A program made the translations under genes and the position numbers. This document shows, in pieces, positions 1-6,989 of a stretch of 12,108 nucleotides of DNA. Each line of letters starts with the position of its first letter. The stretch's first letter is position 1. This stretch comes from Bryobacteraceae bacterium (lineage in GTDB: Bacteria; Acidobacteriota; Terriglobia; Bryobacterales; Bryobacteraceae). Under the pieces are notes generated by a model. It ran no database searches, had not been told where the DNA came from, and saw only the letters and a list, made by a program, of their open reading frames with translations. The stretch is taken from the NCBI GenBank assembly GCA_030039005.1, contig JASHQT010000644.1, positions 1-12,108 of the forward strand, written 5' to 3'.

Positions 1-2244
1 TATGAGCAGCAAAATAGATCCGGGCGAAGCGCCGAGCGCCACGCGGACGCCCATTTCGCCGGTGCGGCGTGTCACTTGATAGGACATCAAACCATATAGG
101 CCGATTCCCGCCAGCAGCATCGCGAGAACGCCCAGGAAGCTGCTAAGCCCGGCGATCAGACGATCGTTCGTCAGTATCCTGTCGATTCGGCCGGTCACAG
201 ACTCGCTGTTAATCACGACCTGCCGGCCCTTCGATTCGACCTCGCGGCGAACCGCGCCCGCCAATGCGCTCTGGTCTCCCGCTGTCCAGACATCGATCAG
301 CGTACTGAAGTTCAACAATTGAGACGACTGCGCTAATGGAACATAGACGGCCATCGGCTCATGCGTGCGAATCATCCACAGGCTGGCGCTGTTTACTACT
401 CCGACAATCTGTCTATTTTCATCTTCGCGATTGGTTCCGATCCGAATGGATTGGCCCACTGCATCGCCGCGCGGGAACAGCGCCTTTGCCAGTGACTCGC
501 TGATCACCGCAACCGCCGGCGATCCTGGCTGATCGCTCCACTCAAACTCCCGGCCCGCAAGCAATCGCATGCCCATCAAATGAAAAAATCCCGGTCCCAG
601 CCAATCGCGCACGGCGGATGCCGGTCTTTCGCTGCCGTCCTTTCGTGCAACCAACTCCTTATATTCGTAAGGCAAGCCCGGCCCCATGTGCGACAGACTC
701 ACCGCCCGGACGCCCGGCAGCCGCTCGATCCCTTGAAGAAGATCCCGATAGTACGGCCATGCCTCTGTGCCCCGAAGCACATCGGATTTCGGGAATAACT
801 GCGTCGTGAGAATATGGTCGCGGCGAAACCCCACGTCTGCGGTCCGAAGCTTTTCCAGGCTCCGCACGAAGAGTCCGGCGCTCACCACCAACATGAACGA
901 CAGCGCGATCTGCCCAATCATCAGCAGCCGGCCTAAACGCGGCGAACCCGCGCCCAGGCCCCGCGAACTCTGCTGTAACATCGCCAAGGGATCGGCACGC
1001 GCCGATCGCAACGCAGGTGCGAGGCCGGAGAGGATCGTCGTAAGCACCGCGACCACCACGGTGAACGCCAGAACGGTAGCGTCCGGCGAAACGCTGGCGC
1101 CCATTTCCACGCTCCAAACCATGTGCGCGATTGAGTGGCTGCCCCAATACGCCAGGATCACGCCCAGGCCGGCACCGGCAAAGGCGAGCAGAGCGCTTTC
1201 CACCAGCCCCTGCCGAACAATCCTCCAGGCGGACGCTCCCAGTGCAATTCGAACGCCGCTCGCGTGGTATCTTGCCGCCGCGCGCGCCGTCATCAGTCCC
1301 GCCAGATTCACACATGCGATCAACAAAATGGATGCCACCAAAATCATTAGGGCCATCAGAGCGCGCCGGAACCGGTCGCGCTGGTAGGAAATTCCGGTCG
1401 CCGCCGGAGCAACGGCGATCCCCTGGGAAAGGTACGCAGCTTTTCGTTCGCCCGCGTAACTATCCGGCAGAGTGGCATTGCGAACCGCTGGCCAGACCGC
1501 CGCAATCTGGGCTCGCGCCTGCTCCATGGTTACGCCATCCTTCAACCGGCCCACCACCTTCATCAGCCAAGCCTGCTTCGCGTCCGCGGGAAATTTGCCC
1601 GAATAGCCGAGAGGAGCCGCCACATCGAATTTCCAGTCCAGAATCAAACCAAAAAATCCCTGCTGCGCCACGCCGATGATCGTGAGCGGCACTCCCTCCA
1701 CTCGAATCTGTTGGCCGACGATCGAAGGATCGCCGCCAAAACGCGATTGCCAACAGTCGTAGCTCAAAACCGCGACCGGCGCCGGCGGCCCCGAGCCAAG
1801 CTGTACGTCGCCGGGACCGATCAGCCGTCCCATCGCGGGTTGGATACCCAGCTCACCAAAATAATTGCCGCTGACGGTGTCGAGCGAAGCGCGCCATTCC
1901 GCTTGAGACGTCTCGAAATTCGTCAGGCCTCCGCCCGCCCAAGCGAACATGCCGGATAACGCATCCTGCCGCTGCTCGAGCTGCTGCATCGCCGCTACCG
2001 AAAGGTTGGCATCTCGCCCCTGGCGATCCACGGGAGTGATCCACAGCAGGCGCTCGGGACTGCGGACCGGCAGCGCGCGCAGCATCACCGCATTGACAAT
2101 GCTGAAGATCGCCGTATTGGCCCCGATGCCGAGGGTGAGTGAGAGAACCGCAACCGCCGCCAGCATCGGGCTCTGCGCCAAGCTGCGAAGCGCGTAGACC
2201 ATCTCGCGCGAAATCTCGCCAAGCCTGTCAGTGGATCGCTTCAT
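1..2244 (-). CDS. MacB/FtsX-type ABC permease, orphan (ADOP-like), C-terminus cut by window edge
   Basis: Inner-membrane permease of the MacB/FtsX type. In this family two membrane/periplasmic modules flank large extracytoplasmic domains; exported substrate unknown. The frame is open without a stop from the ATG at 2244 to base 1 (748 codons). Near the N-terminus the typical segment LSLTLGIGANTAIFSIVNAV (about residues 34-53) is followed by LPVRSPERL. Hydrophobic segments lie near residues 27-55, 291-318, 346-373, 385-412, 438-463 and 694-721. The two halves end their periplasmic domains with matching FtsX motifs: GVRIALGASAWRI (about 330-345) and GVRVALGASPGSI (about 732-744). Such duplicated permeases are abundant in Acidobacteriota and often lack a linked ATPase; none is visible here, though the left neighbour is off-window. 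About 50 C-terminal residues with the last membrane segments should be missing. A GTG directly precedes the ATG in frame; no clear Shine-Dalgarno is seen. Family call is secure, substrate is not. Confidence 0.93.
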   Translation of the reverse strand, partial: MKRSTDRLGEISREMVYALRSLAQSPMLAAVAVLSLTLGIGANTAIFSIVNAVMLRALPVRSPERLLWITPVDRQGRDANLSVAAMQQLEQRQDALSGMFAWAGGGLTNFETSQAEWRASLDTVSGNYFGELGIQPAMGRLIGPGDVQLGSGPPAPVAVLSYDCWQSRFGGDPSIVGQQIRVEGVPLTIIGVAQQGFFGLILDWKFDVAAPLGYSGKFPADAKQAWLMKVVGRLKDGVTMEQARAQIAAVWPAVRNATLPDSYAGERKAAYLSQGIAVAPAATGISYQRDRFRRALMALMILVASILLIACVNLAGLMTARAAARYHASGVRIALGASAWRIVRQGLVESALLAFAGAGLGVILAYWGSHSIAHMVWSVEMGASVSPDATVLAFTVVVAVLTTILSGLAPALRSARADPLAMLQQSSRGLGAGSPRLGRLLMIGQIALSFMLVVSAGLFVRSLEKLRTADVGFRRDHILTTQLFPKSDVLRGTEAWPYYRDLLQGIERLPGVRAVSLSHMGPGLPYEYKELVARKDGSERPASAVRDWLGPGFFHLMGMRLLAGREFEWSDQPGSPAVAVISESLAKALFPRGDAVGQSIRIGTNREDENRQIVGVVNSASLWMIRTHEPMAVYVPLAQSSQLLNFSTLIDVWTAGDQSALAGAVRREVESKGRQVVINSESVTGRIDRILTNDRLIAGLSSFLGVLAMLLAGIGLYGLMSYQVTRRTGEMGVRVALGASPGSILLLI

Positions 2245-2622
2245 CACGGCCAAACGTTAATAAGCGCACTGAACGATGCGTCTTGCCTGAGCCTAACATA
2301 GCCGGGAATTTCACGGATTCTCTTCCGGACCACTTCTGGCAGCGTCCGGTTACCACCTGCGCCCGGAGCCTTTCCCGATCACTCCCAATTACTTCCGGCC
2401 TATGCCCCGCCGCATCTCCTTACGCCGTTGTTACTGTCCAATCAAGCCCAACACCCCAGAACCCACTCGCTCGCAGTGTCTTTCCGTTCCAAAACTGCGC
2501 CATTCGTGTACGCCCGCGAGTGACGTGCCCGAATTTCAAAAAAAATGCGTCAGGCCTCCATCACCCTCCTCCACCCCCTACCGTTTCTCGCTCCGCCCCC
2601 GCTACAATGGCGAGTAGGTCTT
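2245..2622. other. Divergent intergenic region, no gene recognised
   Basis: This 378-bp gap separates the divergently transcribed permease and hpnH, so it should hold both promoters. Open frames crossing it show no recognisable protein, and the longer one (2139-2831) merely continues as an off-frame shadow inside hpnH. An A-tract lies near 2537-2544 and a pyrimidine-rich stretch covers roughly 2553-2602. A TACAAT hexamer near the hpnH start is listed separately. No convincing promoter for the permease, no hairpin terminator and no RNA gene was recognised. Confidence 0.6.
2603..2608 (+). promoter_or_regulatory. Possible -10 box (TACAAT) of a near-leaderless hpnH promoter
   Basis: TACAAT differs from the sigma-70 consensus TATAAT at one base and lies 14 nt before the hpnH ATG. 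Transcription would begin at about 2615, leaving a leader of only about 8 nt, in keeping with the weak Shine-Dalgarno there. No good -35 hexamer is seen 16-18 nt upstream, so this is tentative. Confidence 0.3.
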
Positions 2623-3747
2623 ATGCCCGTTCCCGTCTCGCAAATGTGGACTGTAGCCACCTACGTCCTCAAGCAGCGCCTCAAAGGGCGCCGGCGCTAC
2701 CCGCTCGTTCTCATGCTCGAGCCCCTGTTCCGCTGCAACCTGGCCTGTGCGGGCTGCGGCAAGATCCAGTACCCCGCCCACATCCTCAAGAAAAACCTTT
2801 CACCCGAGGAATGTTTCAAGGCGGTCGATGAGTGTGGCGTCCCCGTGGTCTCCATCCCCGGTGGCGAGCCGCTGATGCACCCGGAAATCGACAAAATTGT
2901 CGAAGGCCTGGTGGCGCGCAAGAAATACATCTACCTCTGCACCAACGCGCTGCTCCTCACCGAAAAGCTGCATCTCTTCAAGCCGAGCAAGTACCTCACA
3001 TTTTCGGTGCACCTGGACGGCGAGCGCGAGCATCACGATTTCTCGGTGTGCCGCGAGGGCGGCTACGAGATCGCCGTCGAAGCCGTTCGCGCGGCGGTCG
3101 CGCGCGGCTTCCGCGTTACCACCAACAGCACGTTGTTCGATGGCGTCGATCCCAAGAGCGTCCGCGCGTTCTTCGATCAAATGATGGCGCTGGGCGTCGA
3201 AGGCATGACGGTCGCGCCTGGCTACTCCTACGACAAAGCGCCGGACCAGCAGCATTTCCTTGGCCGTGCCCGCACCCGCCGAACCTTCAAGGCGATTCTT
3301 TCCAACCGCAAGAAGACCTGGCGCTTCAACCAATCGCCGCTGTACATGGAATTTCTCATGGGCAAGCGGCATTATGCCTGCACGCCTTGGGGCAACCCCA
3401 CGTACAATCTGTTCGGCTGGCAAAAACCCTGCTATCTGCTCCAGGACGGCTACGCCGAGACGTTCGACGAATTGATGGAATCCACGGCCTGGGAGCAGTA
3501 CGGCGCCGAATCTGGAAATCCGCGCTGTGCCAATTGCATGGTGCATTGCGGCTACGAACCGTCGGCCGTCCACGATGGGTTTTCGTCCCTGCGCGGTTTC
3601 ATGGCCATGGCGCGCGGGTATCTGTTCAGCGCTTATCGCGACGAAGACGCCGCGCGCCTGCTCGAAGAGCCGGTGCGGCCGGTGCACTCGCACAATCCGT
3701 TCGTCAACATCCAGCTCCCTTCGTCCGGCGAATCGCAGCAGGCATGA
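2623..3747 (+). CDS. hpnH: HpnH, radical SAM adenosylhopane synthase
   Basis: HpnH couples the 5'-deoxyadenosyl radical from S-adenosylmethionine to diploptene, giving adenosylhopane, the first step of hopanoid side-chain extension at the inner membrane. The 374-aa product has the radical SAM motif C38-x3-C42-x2-C45 inside [17 protein letters not shown], the SAM-binding stretch VSIPGGEPL, and YLCTNALLL. Downstream come the strongly conserved APDQQHFL and [20 protein letters not shown], then a [12 protein letters not shown] cysteine cluster typical of the HpnH C-terminus. The ATG at 2623 is chosen over an in-frame ATG at 2545 because the family starts with a short helix ending in [14 protein letters not shown]; the 26 extra residues look like translated leader. 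The stop overlaps the next ATG as ATGA. No other hopanoid gene (shc, hpnG) is visible here. Family identification is very secure. Confidence 0.96.
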   Translation: MPVPVSQMWTVATYVLKQRLKGRRRYPLVLMLEPLFRCNLACAGCGKIQYPAHILKKNLSPEECFKAVDECGVPVVSIPGGEPLMHPEIDKIVEGLVARKKYIYLCTNALLLTEKLHLFKPSKYLTFSVHLDGEREHHDFSVCREGGYEIAVEAVRAAVARGFRVTTNSTLFDGVDPKSVRAFFDQMMALGVEGMTVAPGYSYDKAPDQQHFLGRARTRRTFKAILSNRKKTWRFNQSPLYMEFLMGKRHYACTPWGNPTYNLFGWQKPCYLLQDGYAETFDELMESTAWEQYGAESGNPRCANCMVHCGYEPSAVHDGFSSLRGFMAMARGYLFSAYRDEDAARLLEEPVRPVHSHNPFVNIQLPSSGESQQA

Positions 3748-4154
3748 GCGAAATCCAGAATCCCGAAAACCTCGAGGTCGTTCCCGGCTTTTCGCACGAT
3801 CATCTGGAAGGCTGGATCCCGCAGTTGGCTTCCGACGAAGAGCTGCGCGCGGCGCTGGAAAAAGCTTTCGATTATCGCGGCGACGTGACCATCACGCTCA
3901 AGAACGGCACCCAGGTGGAAGGCTACATTTTCGACCGCCAGAACGGGCCTACGCTGGCCGATTCGCACGTCCGCCTGTACCCGAAGAACTTCGATGCGAA
4001 AATCACCATCGCGTATTCCGACATCCAGGCGCTGGCCTTCACCGGGCGGGACACCGCGGCCGGCAGAAGCTGGGAAGCCTGGCTGCGAAAATACTGGGAG
4101 AAGAAGGCCGCCGGTGAGCACAACATCCAGCGTGAGCCCGAAGCGATTGAATAA
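3744..4154 (+). CDS. Uncharacterised 136-aa protein coupled to hpnH, possible small beta-barrel
   Basis: Family not recognised. The ATG at 3744 overlaps the hpnH stop in an ATGA arrangement, implying translational coupling and joint expression. Residues 1-45 are acidic and probably helical ([14 protein letters not shown], 31-44). Residues 46-100 alternate polar and hydrophobic positions as in an Sm/SH3-like barrel: [19 protein letters not shown] (47-65), VRLYP (76-80), [14 protein letters not shown] (86-99). The 'LKNGTQVEG' turn resembles the first strands of LSm folds. The C-terminus (101-122) is rich in Arg, Lys and Trp ([13 protein letters not shown]), suggesting contact with nucleic acid, a membrane surface or a partner protein. 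There is no signal peptide or membrane segment, so it is probably cytoplasmic. The fold assignment is by eye only. Its position suggests a role linked to HpnH, but no function can be named. Confidence 0.85.
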   Translation: MSEIQNPENLEVVPGFSHDHLEGWIPQLASDEELRAALEKAFDYRGDVTITLKNGTQVEGYIFDRQNGPTLADSHVRLYPKNFDAKITIAYSDIQALAFTGRDTAAGRSWEAWLRKYWEKKAAGEHNIQREPEAIE

Positions 4155-4159
4155 CCGTG

Positions 4160-4181
4160 GCGTTCACACTCGTGTGAACGC
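4160..4181. repeat. Perfect 10-bp inverted repeat, hairpin or operator
   Basis: Arms GCGTTCACAC and GTGTGAACGC are exact reverse complements separated by TC. As RNA this gives a stem of 9-10 bp, most simply 9 bp closed by a CTCG loop. It fills the gap between the stop of the unknown gene (4154) and the AGGAG of the hydrolase gene (4191). No T-run follows, so it is not an ordinary intrinsic terminator. It could be a repressor operator, an attenuating or processing hairpin, or a stabilising structure. Confidence 0.75.
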
Positions 4182-4190
4182 TTCCCCGGG

Positions 4191-4195
4191 AGGAG
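4191..4195 (+). promoter_or_regulatory. Shine-Dalgarno AGGAG that places the hydrolase start at ATT 4203
   Basis: AGGAG ends 7 nt before ATT at 4203, an optimal spacing. The in-frame stretch from the preceding TAA (4152-4154) to 4203 contains no ATG, GTG, TTG or CTG. The motif sits in the loop of a potential small GGG-AGGAG-CCC hairpin (4188-4198). Confidence 0.6.
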
Positions 4196-4202
4196 CCCTA
4201 TA

Positions 4203-4973
4203 ATTCAGGTCTGCGTCCTCGCCACCAGCAGTTCGGGAAACTCCACTTTCATCCGCACCGAAAAAACGCGCCTCCTGGTCGACGCGGGCTTGAGCAAGCG
4301 CGACATTCTCGCGCGCCTGGCCGCGATTAACGAAGACGCCGAAAAGCTGGACGCCATCCTCATCACGCACGAGCATTCCGATCACGTCAGCGGCCTGGTG
4401 GCGCTGGCGCGCGCGCTCGGCGTGCCAATTTTCATCACCCGCCTCACGGCCAACTCCATTCCCTGGGGCGACTACATCCCGAAACTCGAATGTTTCGGCG
4501 CCGGCACGCGCTTTCCCGTGGGCGATATCGAAGTCAGCAGCTTCACCGTTCCGCACGACGCCATCGATCCGGTCGGTTTCTGCTTCGAGTCGCAGAGCAT
4601 CAAGGTGGGGTTGGTCACCGATCTCGGTTACATCACGGAATCGGTCAAGTTTCATCTTCGCGCCACCGATCTGCTGATCCTCGAATCGAATCATGACCTG
4701 GAAACGCTGCGCTACGGCAATTACCCCTGGCCGGTGCGCCAGCGCATCATGGGGCGCATGGGCCACTTGTCGAATGACGCCACTTGCGACTTCATCCGCA
4801 ATCATCTCGACTCGCAAACCTCCACGCTGGTCTTGGGTCACCTGAGCGAGAATAACAATCATCCGATGACCGTCCGGATGCAGGCCGAAGAGGCACTCTC
4901 GAGCCGCGGGTTGTTTCAACCTCGCCTAGTAGTGGCCGAGCCCAAACAGCAGTCCGAGGTTTTTACTTTCTGA
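4203..4973 (+). CDS. WalJ/YycJ-like metallo-beta-lactamase-fold hydrolase with probable AUU start
   Basis: Cytoplasmic metal-dependent hydrolase of the PhnP/WalJ (YycJ) branch of the metallo-beta-lactamase fold, whose members act on phosphodiester or nucleic-acid substrates. From the proposed start (256 aa) the N-terminus reads IQVCVLATSSSGNSTFI, matching the first strand and SxSxGNS loop of the family; VDAG (26-29) follows. The metal site motif HEHSDH is at residues 56-61. Later elements are GLVTDLGYI, LILESNHD and LVLGHLSENNNHP, supplying the remaining Asp and His ligands. The first usual start codon is TTG at 4290, which would delete the first strand and GNS loop. Coding therefore seems to begin at ATT 4203 (read as Met), supported by AGGAG 7 nt upstream. 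The frame is the same as that of the upstream gene, separated by one TAA. Only 3 nt separate its stop from the next ATG. The family is clear; the exact substrate is unknown. Confidence 0.9.
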   Translation: MQVCVLATSSSGNSTFIRTEKTRLLVDAGLSKRDILARLAAINEDAEKLDAILITHEHSDHVSGLVALARALGVPIFITRLTANSIPWGDYIPKLECFGAGTRFPVGDIEVSSFTVPHDAIDPVGFCFESQSIKVGLVTDLGYITESVKFHLRATDLLILESNHDLETLRYGNYPWPVRQRIMGRMGHLSNDATCDFIRNHLDSQTSTLVLGHLSENNNHPMTVRMQAEEALSSRGLFQPRLVVAEPKQQSEVFTF

Positions 4974-4976
4974 GCC

Positions 4977-5537
4977 ATGGGCAGATTGATCCTTTGGAAT
5001 TCGATCTCGCTGGATGGTTACTTCGAAGGCGAGAAGAGCTGGGACGCGGATTGGTTTCATCCGTTCTTCACCGAAGAGCTGCAGGCTTTCTCTCGGGAGC
5101 AGTTACGTTCGGCGGCGAGGCTACTGTTCGGGCGTGTGACGTATGTAGGGATGGCGGCGTATTGGACCACGGCGGAGGGCGAAGTGGCCAGCTTTATGAA
5201 TAAGCTGCCCAAGACGGTGTTTTCGCGCACCCTCGATCGCGCCGATTGGGCGAATACAACGCTCGAGCGGGAAGATCCAGTGTCCGCCGCGCGTGAGCTC
5301 AAGCGTCAGGCACCCGGAAACATGTTTGTTTTCGGCAGCGGAAAGCTATGCGGCGCCTTGCTCGAGGCGGGTCTTTTTGATGAGGTAAGGCTGGCCTTGG
5401 TTCCTTTAGCGCTAGGGCGTGGCGCGACGCTGTTTGGACGCGGCCTGCCGCGGCTGAATATGAAACTGCTGGAGGCGCGGCCGCTGTCGAACGGATGCGT
5501 GATTCTGCGTTATGAGCCGCTAAAGAAAAATGATTGA
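4977..5537 (+). CDS. Dihydrofolate reductase / RibD C-terminal-like family protein
   Basis: A 186-aa stand-alone protein of the RibD-C/DHFR-like superfamily (YwjB/YyaP type), probably a cytoplasmic NAD(P)H-dependent reductase of unidentified substrate. Visible signatures are the opening strand LILWNSISLDGYFEG (4-18), the typical LLFGRVTYVGMAAYW (49-63), PKTVFSRTL (78-86), the nucleotide-binding FVFGSGKL (117-124), and the end segment RLALVPLALGRGATLFG (138-154). It is neither RibD (no deaminase domain) nor canonical FolA by sequence. It starts 3 nt after the hydrolase stop and its 3' end overlaps purB by 8 nt, so it is an operon member; the upstream sequence has only a weak Shine-Dalgarno and coupling is likely. 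Codons in the 5' half end in G more often than in hpnH, but not strongly enough to claim transfer. Confidence 0.88.
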   Translation: MGRLILWNSISLDGYFEGEKSWDADWFHPFFTEELQAFSREQLRSAARLLFGRVTYVGMAAYWTTAEGEVASFMNKLPKTVFSRTLDRADWANTTLEREDPVSAARELKRQAPGNMFVFGSGKLCGALLEAGLFDEVRLALVPLALGRGATLFGRGLPRLNMKLLEARPLSNGCVILRYEPLKKND

Positions 5538-6840
5538 ACGCTACACGCGGCCGGTAATGGCCCAAATCTGGAGCGAGCAGAACAAATACCGCCAGTGGCT
5601 GGAAGTGGAATTGGCCGCTTCCGAAGCCCTGGCCGAGACCAAGGACGTTCCGCCCGAGGCTGCTCGCGTGTTGCGCAAACACGCCTCCTTCGATGTGCAG
5701 CGCATCCAGGAGATCGAGCGCGAAGTAAAGCACGATGTCATCGCTTTCACTACCGCGGTTTCGGAAAGCCTCGCCGCGGCGGGCGACGCGGGCGCGTCCC
5801 GCTGGCTGCACTACGGGCTCACCTCGAATGACGTCGTCGACACCGCGCAAGCGTTGCTGGTCCGCAGCGCCTCAGAAGTCATTCTCACGGGGCTAAGCGA
5901 TCTGGCCACGGCGCTGAAAACCCGCGCATTCGAGTTCAAGGACGCCGTGCAGATCGGCCGCACACACGGCATGCATGCCGAGCCGATTACCTTCGGGCTG
6001 AAACTTGCGCTGTGGTACGACGAAGTCCAGCGCAACCTCACCCGCTTCTCCGCCGCCGCCGAGGGCATGCGCGTGGGGAAGGTCTCAGGCGCCGTCGGCA
6101 CGTTTGGGCACATCGGCCCGCAAGCCGAGGAACGTATCTGCCAGCGCTTGGGATTGCGCCCGGCGGCGATCGCCTCCCAGGTCATTTCGCGCGACCGCCA
6201 CGCCAACTACGTCGCCGCGCTCGCGCTGGTGGCGGCGACGCTCGAGAAAATCGCGCTGGAAATCCGCCATTTGCAGCGCACCGAGATTCGTGAAGTGGAG
6301 GAGCCGTTCTCGGAGGGCCAAAAGGGTTCCTCCTCCATGCCGCACAAGCGCAATCCGGTCACCTGCGAGCAGATTTGCGGGCTAGCCCGCGTGGTGCGCG
6401 GCAATGTCCAGCCCGCTTTCGAGAACATCGCGCTATGGCACGAACGTGATATTTCACATTCCTCGGTCGAGCGCGTGATTCTGCCCGATACGACCACCCT
6501 CGTCGACTACCTGCTCGCGCGCACGACATGGCTGATCTCCGGTCTGCGAGTTTCCTCCGAACGGATGCGGCGTAACCTGGATCTCACCAAGGGCCTTGTC
6601 TTTTCCGGGCAGCTCCTTCTGGACCTGTCTGCAGCCGGGATGTTACGTGAGGAAGCTTACAGATTGGTGCAGGCGCACGCCATGAAAGCGTGGGAGCAGG
6701 ACGGTGATTTCCGTTCGGCCATAGAACAGGACCCGACTATCGCGAAGTACTTGAGCCGCGAACTCCTGGACTTTACCTTCTCTGTTTCCAAACAGTTACG
6801 TAATATAGACCAGATTTTCCAGCGGGTCTTCCCGCGCTAG
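5530..6840 (+). CDS. purB: Adenylosuccinate lyase PurB
   Basis: PurB catalyses two beta-eliminations releasing fumarate in purine biosynthesis: SAICAR to AICAR and adenylosuccinate to AMP. It works as a cytoplasmic homotetramer. The 436-aa product has the normal length of the bacterial enzyme. Conserved parts in order: MIERYTRP at the start, VKHDV with His68, TSNDVVDT (98-105), GRTHGMHAEP (143-152) with His146, and the fumarase/aspartase signature GSSSMPHKRNP (266-276), whose serine loop supplies the catalytic base. The ATG at 5530 overlaps the preceding gene by 8 nt and gives the usual family N-terminus. No other purine gene is adjacent in this window. The downstream gap has no obvious terminator with a T-run. 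Confidence 0.97.
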   Translation: MIERYTRPVMAQIWSEQNKYRQWLEVELAASEALAETKDVPPEAARVLRKHASFDVQRIQEIEREVKHDVIAFTTAVSESLAAAGDAGASRWLHYGLTSNDVVDTAQALLVRSASEVILTGLSDLATALKTRAFEFKDAVQIGRTHGMHAEPITFGLKLALWYDEVQRNLTRFSAAAEGMRVGKVSGAVGTFGHIGPQAEERICQRLGLRPAAIASQVISRDRHANYVAALALVAATLEKIALEIRHLQRTEIREVEEPFSEGQKGSSSMPHKRNPVTCEQICGLARVVRGNVQPAFENIALWHERDISHSSVERVILPDTTTLVDYLLARTTWLISGLRVSSERMRRNLDLTKGLVFSGQLLLDLSAAGMLREEAYRLVQAHAMKAWEQDGDFRSAIEQDPTIAKYLSRELLDFTFSVSKQLRNIDQIFQRVFPR

Positions 6841-6985
6841 GGCCTGCCTGGTACCCCAAAATCGGTGCTTCCATTTCCGCAGGGATCGATTAAACTATAC
6901 CTAGAAGCGCGCCTGGCAGTGCTTACAGGATGAGCGGGTTTTGCTCCGGTGCCGGGCGCAACGTTAAGGAGACGAGTGGCGCCGA
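6841..6985 (+). other. Leader region upstream of the receiver gene
   Basis: This 145-bp gap holds an AT-rich patch at 6888-6901 (including TATACC, 6896-6901) that could be a -10 region without a good -35. It is followed by a stem-loop (6909-6959) and a purine-rich AAGGAG (6966-6971). The AAGGAG lies 14 nt before the receiver ATG, too far for an ideal Shine-Dalgarno. Confidence 0.4.
6909..6959 (+). promoter_or_regulatory. Predicted structured RNA leader with 10-bp stem
   Basis: GCGCCTGGCA (6909-6918) pairs with TGCCGGGCGC (6950-6959) over 10 bp with one G-U wobble. The 31-nt loop contains a smaller GAGC/GCTC stem (6932-6935 with 6943-6946). The structure ends 7 nt before AAGGAG. No known riboswitch core was recognised. 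It could be a cis-regulatory leader or a protected 5' end; chance pairing in GC-rich DNA cannot be excluded. Confidence 0.4.
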
Positions 6986-6989
6986 ATGA
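6930..6989 (+). CDS. Possible 19-codon leader ORF overlapping the receiver start
   Basis: ATG at 6930 opens a short frame encoding MSGFCSGAGRNVKETSGAE and ending at TGA 6987-6989. The stop overlaps the receiver ATG (6986-6988) as ATGA. If translated it would deliver ribosomes to the receiver start by coupling, which would make up for that gene's distant Shine-Dalgarno. Against it: the only upstream purines (ACAGG) abut the ATG, the peptide matches nothing I know, and ORFs this short are common by chance. Confidence 0.25.
   Translation: MSGFCSGAGRNVKETSGAE

Noticed and set aside
659..1315. 218-codon minus frame inside the permease gene
   Set aside because: It is an alternative frame of a gene with clear permease motifs; Arg/Gly-rich composition marks it as a shadow.
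2545..2622. Upstream in-frame ATG for hpnH adding 26 residues
   Set aside because: The added residues are Pro/Leu-rich and unlike the family, whose N-terminus is matched exactly from 2623.
2139..2831. 230-codon plus-strand frame across the intergenic region
   Set aside because: It starts inside the permease gene on the opposite strand and ends inside hpnH in another frame, with Arg/Pro/Ser-rich sequence and no family features.
2800..3693. 297-codon antisense frame in hpnH
   Set aside because: Mirrors the GC-biased codon use of hpnH; no recognisable domain.
4160..4181. Intrinsic terminator
   Set aside because: The stem is followed by CTTCCCCGGG rather than a T-run.
4164..4919. 251-codon antisense frame in the hydrolase gene
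   Set aside because: The sense strand has the HxHxDH metal motif and family order; the antisense product has no recognisable feature.
6841..6880. Terminator after purB
   Set aside because: GGTACC and nearby bases form only weak, short pairings, and no T-run follows.
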